Assembly (NCBI GenBank): GCA_945861385.1
Contig: CAMAUI010000011.1
Location: forward strand, 1-57,597
Length of the DNA: 57,597 bases
Reading direction: 5' to 3'
Source: Prosthecobacter debontii
GTDB taxonomy: Bacteria; Verrucomicrobiota; Verrucomicrobiia; Chthoniobacterales; Chthoniobacteraceae
Part shown: piece by piece, positions 18,721 to 27,180 of the stretch
How the letters are laid out: each line of letters starts with the position of its first letter
Numbering within the stretch: the first letter of the stretch is position 1
Translations under genes and position numbers: made by a program
The notes under the pieces: model-generated
What the model saw: the letters and a program-made list of their open reading frames with translations, nothing else
The model's database searches: none
What the model was told of the DNA's origin: nothing

Positions 18721-20334
18721 TTGAAAACCGCCGCCGCCCATGAAATTTCACGAACCTTGCGCGCACTGCGCCGGCGGATCGTGGCGCGGCAGTTTCTCTC
18801 ACGCGCCGCGCGGGCGACGTTATTCTTTTATGCCTTTCTCGCAACGATGACCGGGCTGGCGTGGTGGACGGGCGCGCTGGTGCCGGATTTGACGGCGATT
18901 CCGTTCATGCTGGGCTGGCCGTTTGTGGCGGGCACGATCGGCGCGTTGCTCGCGACCATGCTGCAGGTGCCCCCGTTGCGCGCGGTGGCGCTGGTCGTGG
19001 ATCCCATCGGCGGGACACGCGACCGGCTGCTCTCGGCGCTGGATTTTTCGACAAAAACGAATCCCACCGCGATGGAACGGATCGCCGCGGAGGAGTCCGT
19101 GGCATGGCTGCGAACGCGCGATTTGCGGCCATTGCTGCCCGTGCGCCCGCCCGGCGAACTGCGCTGGCTGGTGATCCCGCTGGCCACCATCGCGCTGCTG
19201 TGGTGGAGCGCGCTGGATGCGATCGCGAATCGTCAGGCCGCGGTGGCCGCGGCGGCGGACGAGGTGCGGGGAACGCTGCGGCAGCTTGAGGAAGTGGCGA
19301 AGCGGTTCGATCAACGCGGGACGGACGATGAGAAGGCGCGGCAGATTGCCGCCCGACTGCGGGAGAGCGCCGCGCAGGTGCGCGCGGAGGCGGATCGCGG
19401 CGGGGAGGCGAACAAGGCGGCGCTGCGCGAACTCGCAAAGCTCGAACAGCTCGTGAGGGAACTGCGGAAGCCGGAATTTGCGACGCCGGATGAGTTGAAA
19501 GCACTTGCCAGTGCGCTCTCACAACACGAGGCGACACGCGGGATCGCGAAGGATCTGGATGCCGGCAACCTCCCGGACGCCGCGAAGAAACTCGAGCAGG
19601 CGGCGCAGGATCCCGCCGCCGCCGCCGAGGCGGGAAAGGCAATCCAACGCGCGCTGGATCATCTCGCCCGGCGAAACGAGCAGCTTTCCAAGCAGCTCGA
19701 AAAATTGCAGCAGAGCGCAGCCGGGGGCGAAAGGGAGCAACTCCTGCAGCAGCTCGCCGATGCGCTGAAAGAACTTCAGCAGCAGAACAAACTCGCGCAG
19801 GACCAGCAGCAGAAGGGCGGGGATGCCGGGCCGCACGCCAGGGGGAAGCCGATGACGGATGATGATTTGAAAAAGCTGCTCGGCGCACTGGATCGCATGA
19901 AGGAGCAGCAGCAACAGGGCGGTGACAACGAGCCCGGCAAACCACAGGACGGCGAGGGAGATGGCGGCGTGAAGATGCTCAGCTTTCAAAAAGCCGGGAA
20001 GCCCGGCGACGACGGCAAGGGGCCGCAATTCCCGACCGGCCAGCCGGGCGGCGAGAAGGATGAGGGCACGACGAAAGACCCGTTTGGAAAGGAGGCCGTG
20101 CCCGCCGCGGATGTCGGCAAACCCGAGCAGGAGCGGGCCCGCCTGGCGGAGGGCGAATCGCTCTCGGCATTGATCCCGACCGCCGCCGCCGGCGACGCGA
20201 AGGCGCGGCGCCGCTACAAGGAACTCACGGAAGCCGCGGCCTCGGCGGCGGAGGATGTCGTGATCCGGGAGGACATCCCGGTCGGCGCGCGGCATCTCAT
20301 CCGGCGCTATTTCGAGGCAATCCGCCCGAAGTAG
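18721..20334 (+). CDS. Membrane-anchored coiled-coil protein (DUF4175-like), copy 1
   Basis: Start proposed at TTG 18721, giving 537 residues; no ATG lies suitably, and the opening then matches the paralogue at 22927. Two membrane segments (about 31-50 and 57-78) and a third at about 140-158 precede a long glutamine-, lysine- and glutamate-rich coiled coil (about 165-400). A low-complexity Gly/Asp/Pro stretch follows, and a conserved end, [21 protein letters not shown]. This resembles the large membrane proteins found in PVC and other genomes in MoxR/BatA-type operons, but no MoxR gene is in the window. Function unknown; a structural envelope role is inferred. Confidence 0.7.
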   Translation: MKTAAAHEISRTLRALRRRIVARQFLSRAARATLFFYAFLATMTGLAWWTGALVPDLTAIPFMLGWPFVAGTIGALLATMLQVPPLRAVALVVDPIGGTRDRLLSALDFSTKTNPTAMERIAAEESVAWLRTRDLRPLLPVRPPGELRWLVIPLATIALLWWSALDAIANRQAAVAAAADEVRGTLRQLEEVAKRFDQRGTDDEKARQIAARLRESAAQVRAEADRGGEANKAALRELAKLEQLVRELRKPEFATPDELKALASALSQHEATRGIAKDLDAGNLPDAAKKLEQAAQDPAAAAEAGKAIQRALDHLARRNEQLSKQLEKLQQSAAGGEREQLLQQLADALKELQQQNKLAQDQQQKGGDAGPHARGKPMTDDDLKKLLGALDRMKEQQQQGGDNEPGKPQDGEGDGGVKMLSFQKAGKPGDDGKGPQFPTGQPGGEKDEGTTKDPFGKEAVPAADVGKPEQERARLAEGESLSALIPTAAAGDAKARRRYKELTEAAASAAEDVVIREDIPVGARHLIRRYFEAIRPK

Positions 20335-20389
20335 CCGCGGCAGGTTTGCGCGTGCGCGGAAAATTGCGGCCCGTATAGTCCGTGTCCGC

Positions 20390-21181
20390 ATGCCTACCGA
20401 ACCACTCGTCATTGCAGGCCGCTCATTCCAATCGCGGCTCCTGCTCGGGACGGGAAAATTTTCATCGAACGAAGTCATGGCCGCCGCCCTCGCGGAGAGC
20501 GGAACGGAAATTGTCACCGTGGCGCTGCGACGCGCCGACCTGTCCGGCAAGCGCGATCCGTTCGCCAACATCCTCGAGTTTGTGGATCCCAAAAAATACC
20601 TGCTCCTGCCGAATACCAGCGGCGCGATGAACGCGGAGGAAGCGGTGCGCCTCGCACGCCTCGCGCGCGCGGCGGGAATCAGCGACTGGGTGAAGCTGGA
20701 GATTCATCCGGACCCGCGCTTCCTGCTGCCCGACCCGATCGAGACGCTGAAAGCTGCGGAGATTCTCGTGAAGGAAGGTTTCACCGTGCTGCCATACATC
20801 AACGCCGATCCCGTGCTCGCAAAACGGCTCGAAGACGTGGGCACCGCGACCGTGATGCCGCTCGGGTCGCCCATCGGGAGCAACCGGGGCATCGAGACCA
20901 GGGCGCAGATCGCGATCATCCTGGACCAATGCAACGTACCCGTGGTCGTGGACGCGGGCATCGGCGCGCCGAGCCATGCGGCGGAGGCGCTGGAGATGGG
21001 GGCCTCCGCCGTGCTCGTGAACACGGCCATTGCCATCGCGCCGGATCCCGTGCGGATGGCGCGCGCTTTCCGCATGGCGGTCGAGGCGGGGCGCGAGGCA
21101 TTCGAGACGGGACTCGCGGAACACGCCTTCACCGCCTCCGCCAGTTCACCGCTCACTGGCTTTCTCCACCCCGCAAACTGA
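20390..21181 (+). CDS. thiG: Thiazole synthase
   Basis: A 263-residue TIM-barrel enzyme that forms the thiazole phosphate of thiamine from deoxyxylulose phosphate, dehydroglycine and ThiS thiocarboxylate. Diagnostic segments are [10 protein letters not shown], the Schiff-base lysine K102 in [27 protein letters not shown] and [20 protein letters not shown]. Unlike most thi loci, no thiS, thiF, thiH or thiO is adjacent, and the 55-bp upstream gap is too short for a TPP riboswitch. It ends one base before the Xer gene. Confidence 0.96.
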   Translation: MPTEPLVIAGRSFQSRLLLGTGKFSSNEVMAAALAESGTEIVTVALRRADLSGKRDPFANILEFVDPKKYLLLPNTSGAMNAEEAVRLARLARAAGISDWVKLEIHPDPRFLLPDPIETLKAAEILVKEGFTVLPYINADPVLAKRLEDVGTATVMPLGSPIGSNRGIETRAQIAIILDQCNVPVVVDAGIGAPSHAAEALEMGASAVLVNTAIAIAPDPVRMARAFRMAVEAGREAFETGLAEHAFTASASSPLTGFLHPAN

Positions 21182-21182
21182 C

Positions 21183-22073
21183 GTGGAAACCGAGATCGGG
21201 GAATTCATCCTCCACCTGGCGACCGAGCGCGGGCTCTCCGACAATTACCAGCTCTCCACCCGGCGCTCGCTCGAATGCTTTGCGGCGTGGGCGTCGAAAT
21301 CGCAGCAGACCACGGCGCCGCGCGCAGTCACGCTCACTCATCTGCACGACTACCTCGCGCACCGGAAGCGTCTCGGCCTCGCGGCGGCGAGCATCAAACT
21401 CGAAGTCGTCGCGCTGAAGATTTTCTTCCGCTGGCTCGCGGGCCGCGCCCACATCCCGCACGATCCCGCCGAGGTGCTGCCGCTTCCCCGCATCGAGGGC
21501 TATCTGCCGGAGACGCTGAACCAACCGGACATCGAACGCCTGCTCGCCGCCGTGGACACCACCGCCCCTCTCGGCCTGCGCGACCGCGCGATGCTCGAAC
21601 TCCTTTATTCAAGCGGCCTGCGCGCCGGCGAGTTGGTCGGTGCGCGCCTTGAGAATTTGAACCTCGACGAACACATCATCCGCATCACTGGCAAGGGCAA
21701 CAAGACGCGGCTCGTGCCCGTCGGCGCAAAGGCGCGCGATGCGATCTCCCTGTATCTGGAACGCGAACGCCCGCGGCTCGTGACGAAGCGGACGGGCAGC
21801 CATGTCTTTCTCTCGCGGCACGGAAAAAACATCACGACCGTGCGCCTGTGGCAGATCGTGAAGACGCATGCGAAGCGCGCAGAATTACCGCAGAACATCT
21901 ATCCGCACCTGATGCGGCACAGTTTCGCCACGCACCTGCTCGAAGGCGGCGCGGATCTGCGGATCATCCAGGAATTGCTCGGCCATGCGGACATCGCCAC
22001 GACGCAAATTTACACGCACGTCGAGCAGGGCCGGTTGAAGGCGGTGCACAGGAAATTTCACCCGCGGGGCTGA
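21183..22073 (+). CDS. Tyrosine recombinase of the XerC/XerD family
   Basis: A GTG start at 21183, one base after the thiG stop, gives 296 residues, normal for Xer. The N-terminal SAM-like domain starts at EFILHLATERGLSDNY. The catalytic residues are readable: R147 in SSGLRAGEL, the Lys of GKGNKTRLVP, H242-x-x-R245 in HLMRHSFATHLL, H268 in LLGHADI and Y277 in TTQIYTH. The enzyme resolves chromosome dimers at dif. It looks chromosomal rather than phage-derived because of length and context. XerC and XerD cannot be told apart here. Confidence 0.92.
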   Translation: METEIGEFILHLATERGLSDNYQLSTRRSLECFAAWASKSQQTTAPRAVTLTHLHDYLAHRKRLGLAAASIKLEVVALKIFFRWLAGRAHIPHDPAEVLPLPRIEGYLPETLNQPDIERLLAAVDTTAPLGLRDRAMLELLYSSGLRAGELVGARLENLNLDEHIIRITGKGNKTRLVPVGAKARDAISLYLERERPRLVTKRTGSHVFLSRHGKNITTVRLWQIVKTHAKRAELPQNIYPHLMRHSFATHLLEGGADLRIIQELLGHADIATTQIYTHVEQGRLKAVHRKFHPRG

Positions 22074-22085
22074 GCGCGTGCCCGG

Positions 22086-22778
22086 TCAATCCTCGGAGCG
22101 CCTGCCGGTGAGCAACGGCAGGAGATACCAGAGCATGTAGGCGAGCGACGTCACGAAGGCGGCCACGTACGTCCACCCTGCGGCATCGAGTGTCTTGCTC
22201 ACGCCCTCCGCCTCCTCCCCATCGCGGATAAAACTCATGCCGCCGAGGATCGCCTTTGCACGACGCGAGGCATCAAACTCCACGGGGAGGGTGATCAACT
22301 GGAAGAGCATCAGGATGCCCCACGAAACCGCCATGATCCACAGGGCCACCACGGAGTTGAAGAAGCCGCCGAAAAACCCGAGCCATGGAAGAATCGTGAC
22401 CACCTGGCTTGCAACGCCGGTGATGCCGACAGCCGCCATGCGCCATTGGAGGGGAGCGTAGGCGATCTTGTGCTGTATGGCATGGCCGCACTCGTGAGCC
22501 GCGACGCCAAGCGCAGCGACGGAGGTTCCAAGGTAATTTTCCCGCGACAAGACGAGCCGCTTGTTGGCAGGGTCGTAGTGGTCTCCAAGAAAACCATCCG
22601 CAGCGACGATCTCCACATCGTGAATGCCTGCCCTATCGAGTACCCGGGCTGCCGCCTCGGCACCGGTGATCCCCGAGGAGGCCGGCATGTTGACATAGCG
22701 GTGATACGTTCCCTTGAAGCGCATCGTCGCCCAAAGGGACAGGAGCAGGGTGCCAACAAATAGAAGTAATGGTGTCAT
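22086..22778 (-). CDS. YugP-type membrane zinc metallopeptidase
   Basis: A 230-residue protein with an N-terminal membrane helix (LLLFVGTLLLSLWATM), then a domain with the zinc motif H95-E-C-G-H99 in GVAAHECGHAIQHK, preceded by GDHYDPANKRLVLSRENY. Hydrophobic segments near 120-140, 146-165 and the C-terminus (AAFVTSLAYMLWYLLPLL) complete the neutral zinc metallopeptidase layout of Bacillus YugP. The family's substrates are unknown. It converges with the Xer gene (12 bp gap) and is divergent from the second coiled-coil gene. Confidence 0.88.
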   Translation of the reverse strand: MTPLLLFVGTLLLSLWATMRFKGTYHRYVNMPASSGITGAEAAARVLDRAGIHDVEIVAADGFLGDHYDPANKRLVLSRENYLGTSVAALGVAAHECGHAIQHKIAYAPLQWRMAAVGITGVASQVVTILPWLGFFGGFFNSVVALWIMAVSWGILMLFQLITLPVEFDASRRAKAILGGMSFIRDGEEAEGVSKTLDAAGWTYVAAFVTSLAYMLWYLLPLLTGRRSED

Positions 22779-22926
22779 GGTCTTTTGGTCGGCAAATCAG
22801 ACAAGCACGGCGGCAGAACGCTCAAAATTTTCAGGCGCAGGCTCACCGGGTGGAGGTTCCACTGATAAATGCCATGTCCCCGGAAACTGAATTGCCCACG
22901 GCGGGGGATCCGCTAGCTTCCTGTCC

Positions 22927-24570
22927 GTGAAAGGGAACGCGACTGCCCGCCTCATCAAGTCTGCCGCCGCACGGCTGAAGCTCGCGGCGCTTGGCCGCCG
23001 TTTTCATACGACAGCGCTCGCCATCGCGGGCCTGGTCCTTCTTTCGATGCTCGCGGCACGCCTGCTCGCGCTGCTTCCCAATGAGTGGTTCACCCCGCTC
23101 ACGCTCGCGATCGTGCCGGCAGCGGCGCTCGTGGTTTCCCTGGTCGTTCCTCTCCGCATCGCGCCCGATGCCGCGGCGCGGGCGGTGGATGAGCGCAGCG
23201 GGAGCAGGGATCTTTTCCTCACGGCCGCTCTCATCGGCGAAGAGTCGGGCGAGTATCGCGGCATCGTGCTGGAGCAGGCGGAGGGGAAGGCGGCATCGCT
23301 CAAGGCCGCACGGCTGCTTCCGTTCAACTGGGTGCCCGGCGCACGCAATGTTCTCGTCGCGTTCGCGGTGCTCGCGGCGTCCGTGCTCTGGCTGCCGAAG
23401 TTCGATCCATTTAAAATGGAGGAAAAGCGCGGGGAGTCGGCGAAGCAGGAGAAGCGGCTGGAAGAGACGAGGAAAATCACCGCCGCACGCAAGCAGGAGC
23501 TGCAGGAGAAAGGAGCGGCGCTTGCCGGGGAAGTGGAGAAGGCGCTCGCGCAACTCGACAAGACGCTGAAGGAGGCAAAGCCCGACCAGCGGGAAGTCAA
23601 CGCGAAGAAGCTCAACGAGGAAGCCCAGGATTTCAGCGACCTTTGGAAGAAGGCCACCGCGCAACTGCCGAAAAATGCGGTGGAGAATTTCGAGAAGGCG
23701 GCGCAGAGCTTTGGCGACAGCGAGCAGCGCAAGGCGATGAAAGAGATGATCGAAAAGCTCAAGAAAGGCGACGCCGAGGCGCTCAAGCAGGCAATGGAAA
23801 AACTGCGGAAGGACCTGCAGGAAATCGCAAAGCAGCCCGATGGCGCGGAGAAGAGGGAGAAGCTGGAAAAGCTCGCGAAGGAACTCGCGAAGACTGCGAG
23901 CCAGCTCCGCGAACAGCTCGGAGACAAGGGCCTCAACGAGGCGCTCCAGCGCGCACTGGAACAGGTGGACCTGGCAAAGGAGAAGGGGCTCTCGAAAGAC
24001 GCGCTCGATGCCGCGAACGAATCACTCAACCTCAGCGAACAGGAACTCAAGCAACTCGCGCAAAATTTCAAGGACGCGGAAAATCTCGAGGCGGCCCTGA
24101 AGAATCTCGCGGCTGCAAAACAGCTCAACGACAAGGGCAAGCTCGACGGCAAGGACGCGCAGGGCGCGGGTTCACAGGCGGATTACGAGGAACTTTACAA
24201 GAAGCTGATGGCCGACGCCCGCGAAGGCGATGGCCAGGGCGATGGCCAGGGCAAAGGTGAACCAGGAAAGGGGAAATCGGGCAACAACCCGGGAATCGGC
24301 AACGGCGGCACGGTGGGCGAAAACCCCGATGCAAAGACCGCGCTGAAGAATGAGAAGGACAAGACGAAGCTTGGCGCGGGGAAATTGCTCATGCAGTGGA
24401 AGGAGGAGGGCCAGGGCGAAGTCGGGACAAAAGCCGAGGATTACCAGGCCGCCGTGCGCGCGGTTAAACAGAGCGTGGCGGAGGCGATCCGCAGCGAACA
24501 GGTGCCGCCGGGCTACCACGGCACGATCCAGAAGTACTTCGACAAGCTGCCGGAGAAGTCCCCGAAATAG
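22927..24570 (+). CDS. Membrane-anchored coiled-coil protein (DUF4175-like), copy 2
   Basis: A GTG start gives 547 residues. The layout repeats that of the gene at 18721: two membrane helices (about 37-50 and 57-75), a third (about 142-156), a very long charged coiled coil (about 160-420, with many KLxKxLxE heptads), a Gly-rich stretch (GDGQGDGQGKGEPGKGKSG) and an end EQVPPGYHGTIQKYFDKLPE like that of copy 1. The coiled coil is lysine/glutamate-rich rather than glutamine-rich. The two genes look like old duplicates separated by thiG, xer and the peptidase. Function unknown. Confidence 0.72.
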   Translation: MKGNATARLIKSAAARLKLAALGRRFHTTALAIAGLVLLSMLAARLLALLPNEWFTPLTLAIVPAAALVVSLVVPLRIAPDAAARAVDERSGSRDLFLTAALIGEESGEYRGIVLEQAEGKAASLKAARLLPFNWVPGARNVLVAFAVLAASVLWLPKFDPFKMEEKRGESAKQEKRLEETRKITAARKQELQEKGAALAGEVEKALAQLDKTLKEAKPDQREVNAKKLNEEAQDFSDLWKKATAQLPKNAVENFEKAAQSFGDSEQRKAMKEMIEKLKKGDAEALKQAMEKLRKDLQEIAKQPDGAEKREKLEKLAKELAKTASQLREQLGDKGLNEALQRALEQVDLAKEKGLSKDALDAANESLNLSEQELKQLAQNFKDAENLEAALKNLAAAKQLNDKGKLDGKDAQGAGSQADYEELYKKLMADAREGDGQGDGQGKGEPGKGKSGNNPGIGNGGTVGENPDAKTALKNEKDKTKLGAGKLLMQWKEEGQGEVGTKAEDYQAAVRAVKQSVAEAIRSEQVPPGYHGTIQKYFDKLPEKSPK

Positions 24571-24607
24571 CGTGCGGCCTGCACCGCGCAACCAACGCCT
24601 CCGCCCG

Positions 24608-25450
24608 TCAATAAACCTCCACCACCAGCGCCGTCGTATTGTCCTTTCCCGAGCGCTCGATCGAAGCTGCGACAAGACGGTGGGCGGGGGTGAGCGCCGC
24701 TTCCGCGGGATCGGGATTGCGAAGCCGCTCGAGAATTTGCGCGTCAAACAGCCCGTCCGTCACGCCGTCGGTGCAGAAAAGGAAAATGTCCCCCGGCTCA
24801 AAGGCGACCGCGCCGAGTTGGGGATCAATGAATTGATGTTCCGCGCCGAGCACTTTTTGAAGCACGTTGCGCCGCGGATGAGTGCGGGCCTCGCGCTCAT
24901 TGATCTCGCCCTTGCGGAATAGCCAGCCGACGAAAGTGTCATCGTGCGTGATCTGCTTCATCCCGCCTTCACGCGCCGGGAGGTAGTAAATGCGGCTGTC
25001 GCCGATATGCGCGAAATGCATCCATCCGGGCGTGAACCAGCCGAGGCTCAGCGTCGCGCCCATGCCGGCGCATTCCTCGTAGCTCGCCCCGAGGTGGAGT
25101 AGTGAGTTGTGGATCTGCGTGAAAAGCTCGGTGAGCACATCCTCCGCGCCGGCATCAAGGCCGGACGCGGATTGCTTGAACGCCCGAGGGAGCAGGCGCG
25201 TGATTTTTTCCGTCGTGATACGGCTGGCGAACTCCCCCGCGAGCGCGCCGCCCATCCCGTCGCTCACGGCGAACGCAAAGTCTGCCATCGCGATTGGCGC
25301 CTCGCCGACCTTTCCCAAAAGGTGCGCCTCCCGCGCGTCGAAGCGGAGACCGAGGAAGGAATCCTCGTTGTTTTTCCGAACCTTGCCGCGGTCGCTGAGG
25401 CCGAACCAGCGCAGGCCCTGAACGGCGGTATTGCTATTTCGCTGGTCCAT
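24608..25450 (-). CDS. PP2C-type protein serine/threonine phosphatase
   Basis: Start chosen at the ATG at 25448-25450 (MDQRNSNTAVQ), giving 280 residues and a 17-bp overlap with the kinase-like gene upstream. PPM motifs in order are GLSDRGKVRKNNEDSF (metal aspartate), FAVSDGMGGALAGEFAS, MGATLSLGWF, HFAHIGDSRIYYL, IFLFCTDGVTDGL and KDNTTALVVEV. It lacks extra domains and should be a soluble Mn/Mg phosphatase reversing Ser/Thr phosphorylation. Overlap with the kinase-like gene implies translational coupling and a writer–eraser pair. Confidence 0.92.
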   Translation of the reverse strand: MDQRNSNTAVQGLRWFGLSDRGKVRKNNEDSFLGLRFDAREAHLLGKVGEAPIAMADFAFAVSDGMGGALAGEFASRITTEKITRLLPRAFKQSASGLDAGAEDVLTELFTQIHNSLLHLGASYEECAGMGATLSLGWFTPGWMHFAHIGDSRIYYLPAREGGMKQITHDDTFVGWLFRKGEINEREARTHPRRNVLQKVLGAEHQFIDPQLGAVAFEPGDIFLFCTDGVTDGLFDAQILERLRNPDPAEAALTPAHRLVAASIERSGKDNTTALVVEVY

Positions 25451-25841
25451 TTTCCGTCTTGTCGAAGCCAGGGAGAATCGTGGCAAATTCAAAATCAATG
25501 AGGCAGAAGCGCCCGTCGCTCGTCCGGTAGGTGACATTCCGCAGTTCCGCATCGTCATGCCGGACACCGAACGTCTCCAGTTCAGCAAATAATTCCCGCA
25601 AGCGCGCATCATCGAGATGACTCACGCGGGAGCCGCAATTGGATGTGACGATGCGGAGTTGCGCGGGATCGGCCTCCAGCAATCGCGGGACAAACGGACA
25701 GTCGCGCTCCTCGAGAAAGCGAAGCACCCGCACTTCGTTGTCAAACCGCTCCCGCGCTTTCGGGCCGCGGAACGTCTTGAAAACACGGCCGTCGTAGCTG
25801 ACTCGCACAAGCGCACGAAGCGTGTCCTTCACATTATTCAT
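25434..25841 (-). CDS. Miniature protein-kinase-like protein
   Basis: Start taken at the ATG at 25839-25841, giving 135 residues; a longer reading would add 22. In spite of its size it keeps kinase-fold signatures: K22 in RVFKTF, E36 in RFDNEVRVLRFL, a catalytic-loop-like H95-D-D-A-E-L-R-N102, and LIDFEFA (D116) in place of DFG. This matches small RIO/aminoglycoside-phosphotransferase-type or Mn-dependent kinases with most of the C-lobe lost. It overlaps the PP2C gene by 17 bp. Activity is not certain, because the activation segment and later helices are absent; a pseudokinase regulator of the phosphatase is the alternative. Confidence 0.68.
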   Translation of the reverse strand: MNNVKDTLRALVRVSYDGRVFKTFRGPKARERFDNEVRVLRFLEERDCPFVPRLLEADPAQLRIVTSNCGSRVSHLDDARLRELFAELETFGVRHDDAELRNVTYRTSDGRFCLIDFEFATILPGFDKTENGPAK

Positions 25842-25950
25842 CGCGGGAGAAAGAACCCGGCTGCGCGCGACTCCGCAAGCAAACTGGCGGACGGATTCCT
25901 TCGTCAATTTTCCGCCTTCCCTACCGGGCGGGAATGTGGTGTCTCCCTCT

Positions 25951-25966
25951 TGGCACCGCAGTTGCT
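25951..25966 (+). promoter_or_regulatory. Sigma-54-type promoter of the glutamine synthetase gene
   Basis: TGGCACCGCAGTTGCT matches the -24/-12 consensus (TGGCAC-N5-TTGCW), with the invariant GG and GC dinucleotides at the required 10-bp spacing. It lies 113 bp before the start codon and implies transcription start near 25977 and a leader of about 100 bases. Sigma-54 control of glutamine synthetase is well known in nitrogen regulation. No activator site could be assigned. Confidence 0.65.
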
Positions 25967-26079
25967 AAACTCAGCGGCGCGCGCAAATCCCTGATAAACA
26001 GGGGCTAAACCAACAAAAATGCAGTCAACAATTGCGCAGACTGCTCAAAAAAAGACACCAACCAACAACAAGACAACCA

Positions 26080-27102
26080 ATGGCCAAGTACAAACTGGAA
26101 TATATCTGGCTCGACGGATACGAGCCGGTCCCAAACCTCCGCGGAAAAACGCAGATCAAAGAATTCAGCAGCTTCCCGAAGCTCGACGAACTCCCGATGT
26201 GGGGCTTCGACGGCAGCTCGACACGGCAGGCTGAAGGCAAGAGCTCCGACTGCATGCTCAAGCCCGTCGCGGTCTATCCCGATTCAACCCGCAAGAACGG
26301 CGTGCTCGTCATGTCCGAAGTCATGATGCCCGACGGCAAGACGCCGCACCCGAGCAATTCGCGCGCAAACATCCCCGATGATCCGGGCGCATGGTTCGGC
26401 TTCGAGCAGGAGTATTTCCTGTATCAAGACGGCAAGCCGCTCGGCTTCCCCGAGACCGGCTTCCCGTATCCGCAGGGCGAGTACTACACGGGCGTCGGCT
26501 ATAAAAACGTCGGCGACGTCGCACGCCAGATCGTGGACGAGCACCTCGACGTCTGCCTCGATGCGGGCATCAACCACGAAGGCATCAACGCCGAAGTGGC
26601 GAAAGGCCAGTGGGAATTCCAGGTCTTCGGCAAAGGCTCCAAGACAGCCGCCGACCAGGTGTGGATGGCCCGCTATCTCCTGCTCCGCGTCTGCGAAAAA
26701 TACGGCGTGGATGTGAACTGGCACTGCAAACCGCTCGGCGTCGAAGTGGACTGGAACGGCTCCGGCATGCACGCCAACTTCTCGACGAAATTCATGCGTG
26801 AGAAAGGCGGCAAGAAATACTTCGAGGCGCTCATGGCCGCGTTCGACAAATACAAGAACGAACACATCGCCGTGTACGGCCCGGACAATCACCTCCGCCT
26901 CACCGGCCTCCACGAGACGCAGTCCATTGACAAATTCAACTACGGCATCGCCAACCGCGGCGCGTCGGTGCGTGTCCCGCACAGCTTCGTGAACAACGGC
27001 TACAAGGGCTACCTCGAGGATCGCCGCCCGAACTCACAGGGCGACCCGTACAAGATTGCCGGCCGCATCCTGCAGACAGTCCAGACCGTGCCGACCAAGT
27101 AA
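26080..27102 (+). CDS. glnII: Type II glutamine synthetase
   Basis: Start at the ATG at 26080 ([13 protein letters not shown]), giving 340 residues; this is the short eukaryotic-like GSII and not the 470-residue GlnA. Signatures are [57 protein letters not shown] and [12 protein letters not shown]. It makes glutamine from glutamate and ammonia with ATP. In other bacteria GSII is usually the nitrogen-starvation enzyme; the sigma-54-like promoter upstream fits that. The leader is A/C-rich with no Shine-Dalgarno sequence. A strong terminator follows. Confidence 0.96.
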   Translation: MAKYKLEYIWLDGYEPVPNLRGKTQIKEFSSFPKLDELPMWGFDGSSTRQAEGKSSDCMLKPVAVYPDSTRKNGVLVMSEVMMPDGKTPHPSNSRANIPDDPGAWFGFEQEYFLYQDGKPLGFPETGFPYPQGEYYTGVGYKNVGDVARQIVDEHLDVCLDAGINHEGINAEVAKGQWEFQVFGKGSKTAADQVWMARYLLLRVCEKYGVDVNWHCKPLGVEVDWNGSGMHANFSTKFMREKGGKKYFEALMAAFDKYKNEHIAVYGPDNHLRLTGLHETQSIDKFNYGIANRGASVRVPHSFVNNGYKGYLEDRRPNSQGDPYKIAGRILQTVQTVPTK

Positions 27103-27128
27103 CGGTCCCGGCGACAACATCATCAGGA

Positions 27129-27167
27129 AACGCCGTCCCGCATCACGCGGGGCGGCGTTTTCTTTTC
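27129..27167. terminator. Bidirectional rho-independent terminator after glnII
   Basis: A 13-bp stem (27129-27141 with 27147-27159, one G·T pair) has a 5-base loop and is followed on the plus strand by TTTTCTTTTC. It lies between the convergent glnII and ABC-F genes, and on the minus strand the stem is preceded by an A-rich stretch, so it can serve both. Confidence 0.85.
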
Positions 27168-27180
27168 TCCCCCACCCCGC

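Noticed and set aside
20335-20389. Possible TPP riboswitch before thiG
   Set aside because: Only 55 bases are available and the conserved CUGAGA core is not there.
21183-22073. Phage or integron integrase
   Set aside because: Length, intact Xer motifs and close coupling to thiG fit a chromosomal Xer recombinase; no att sites or mobile genes nearby.
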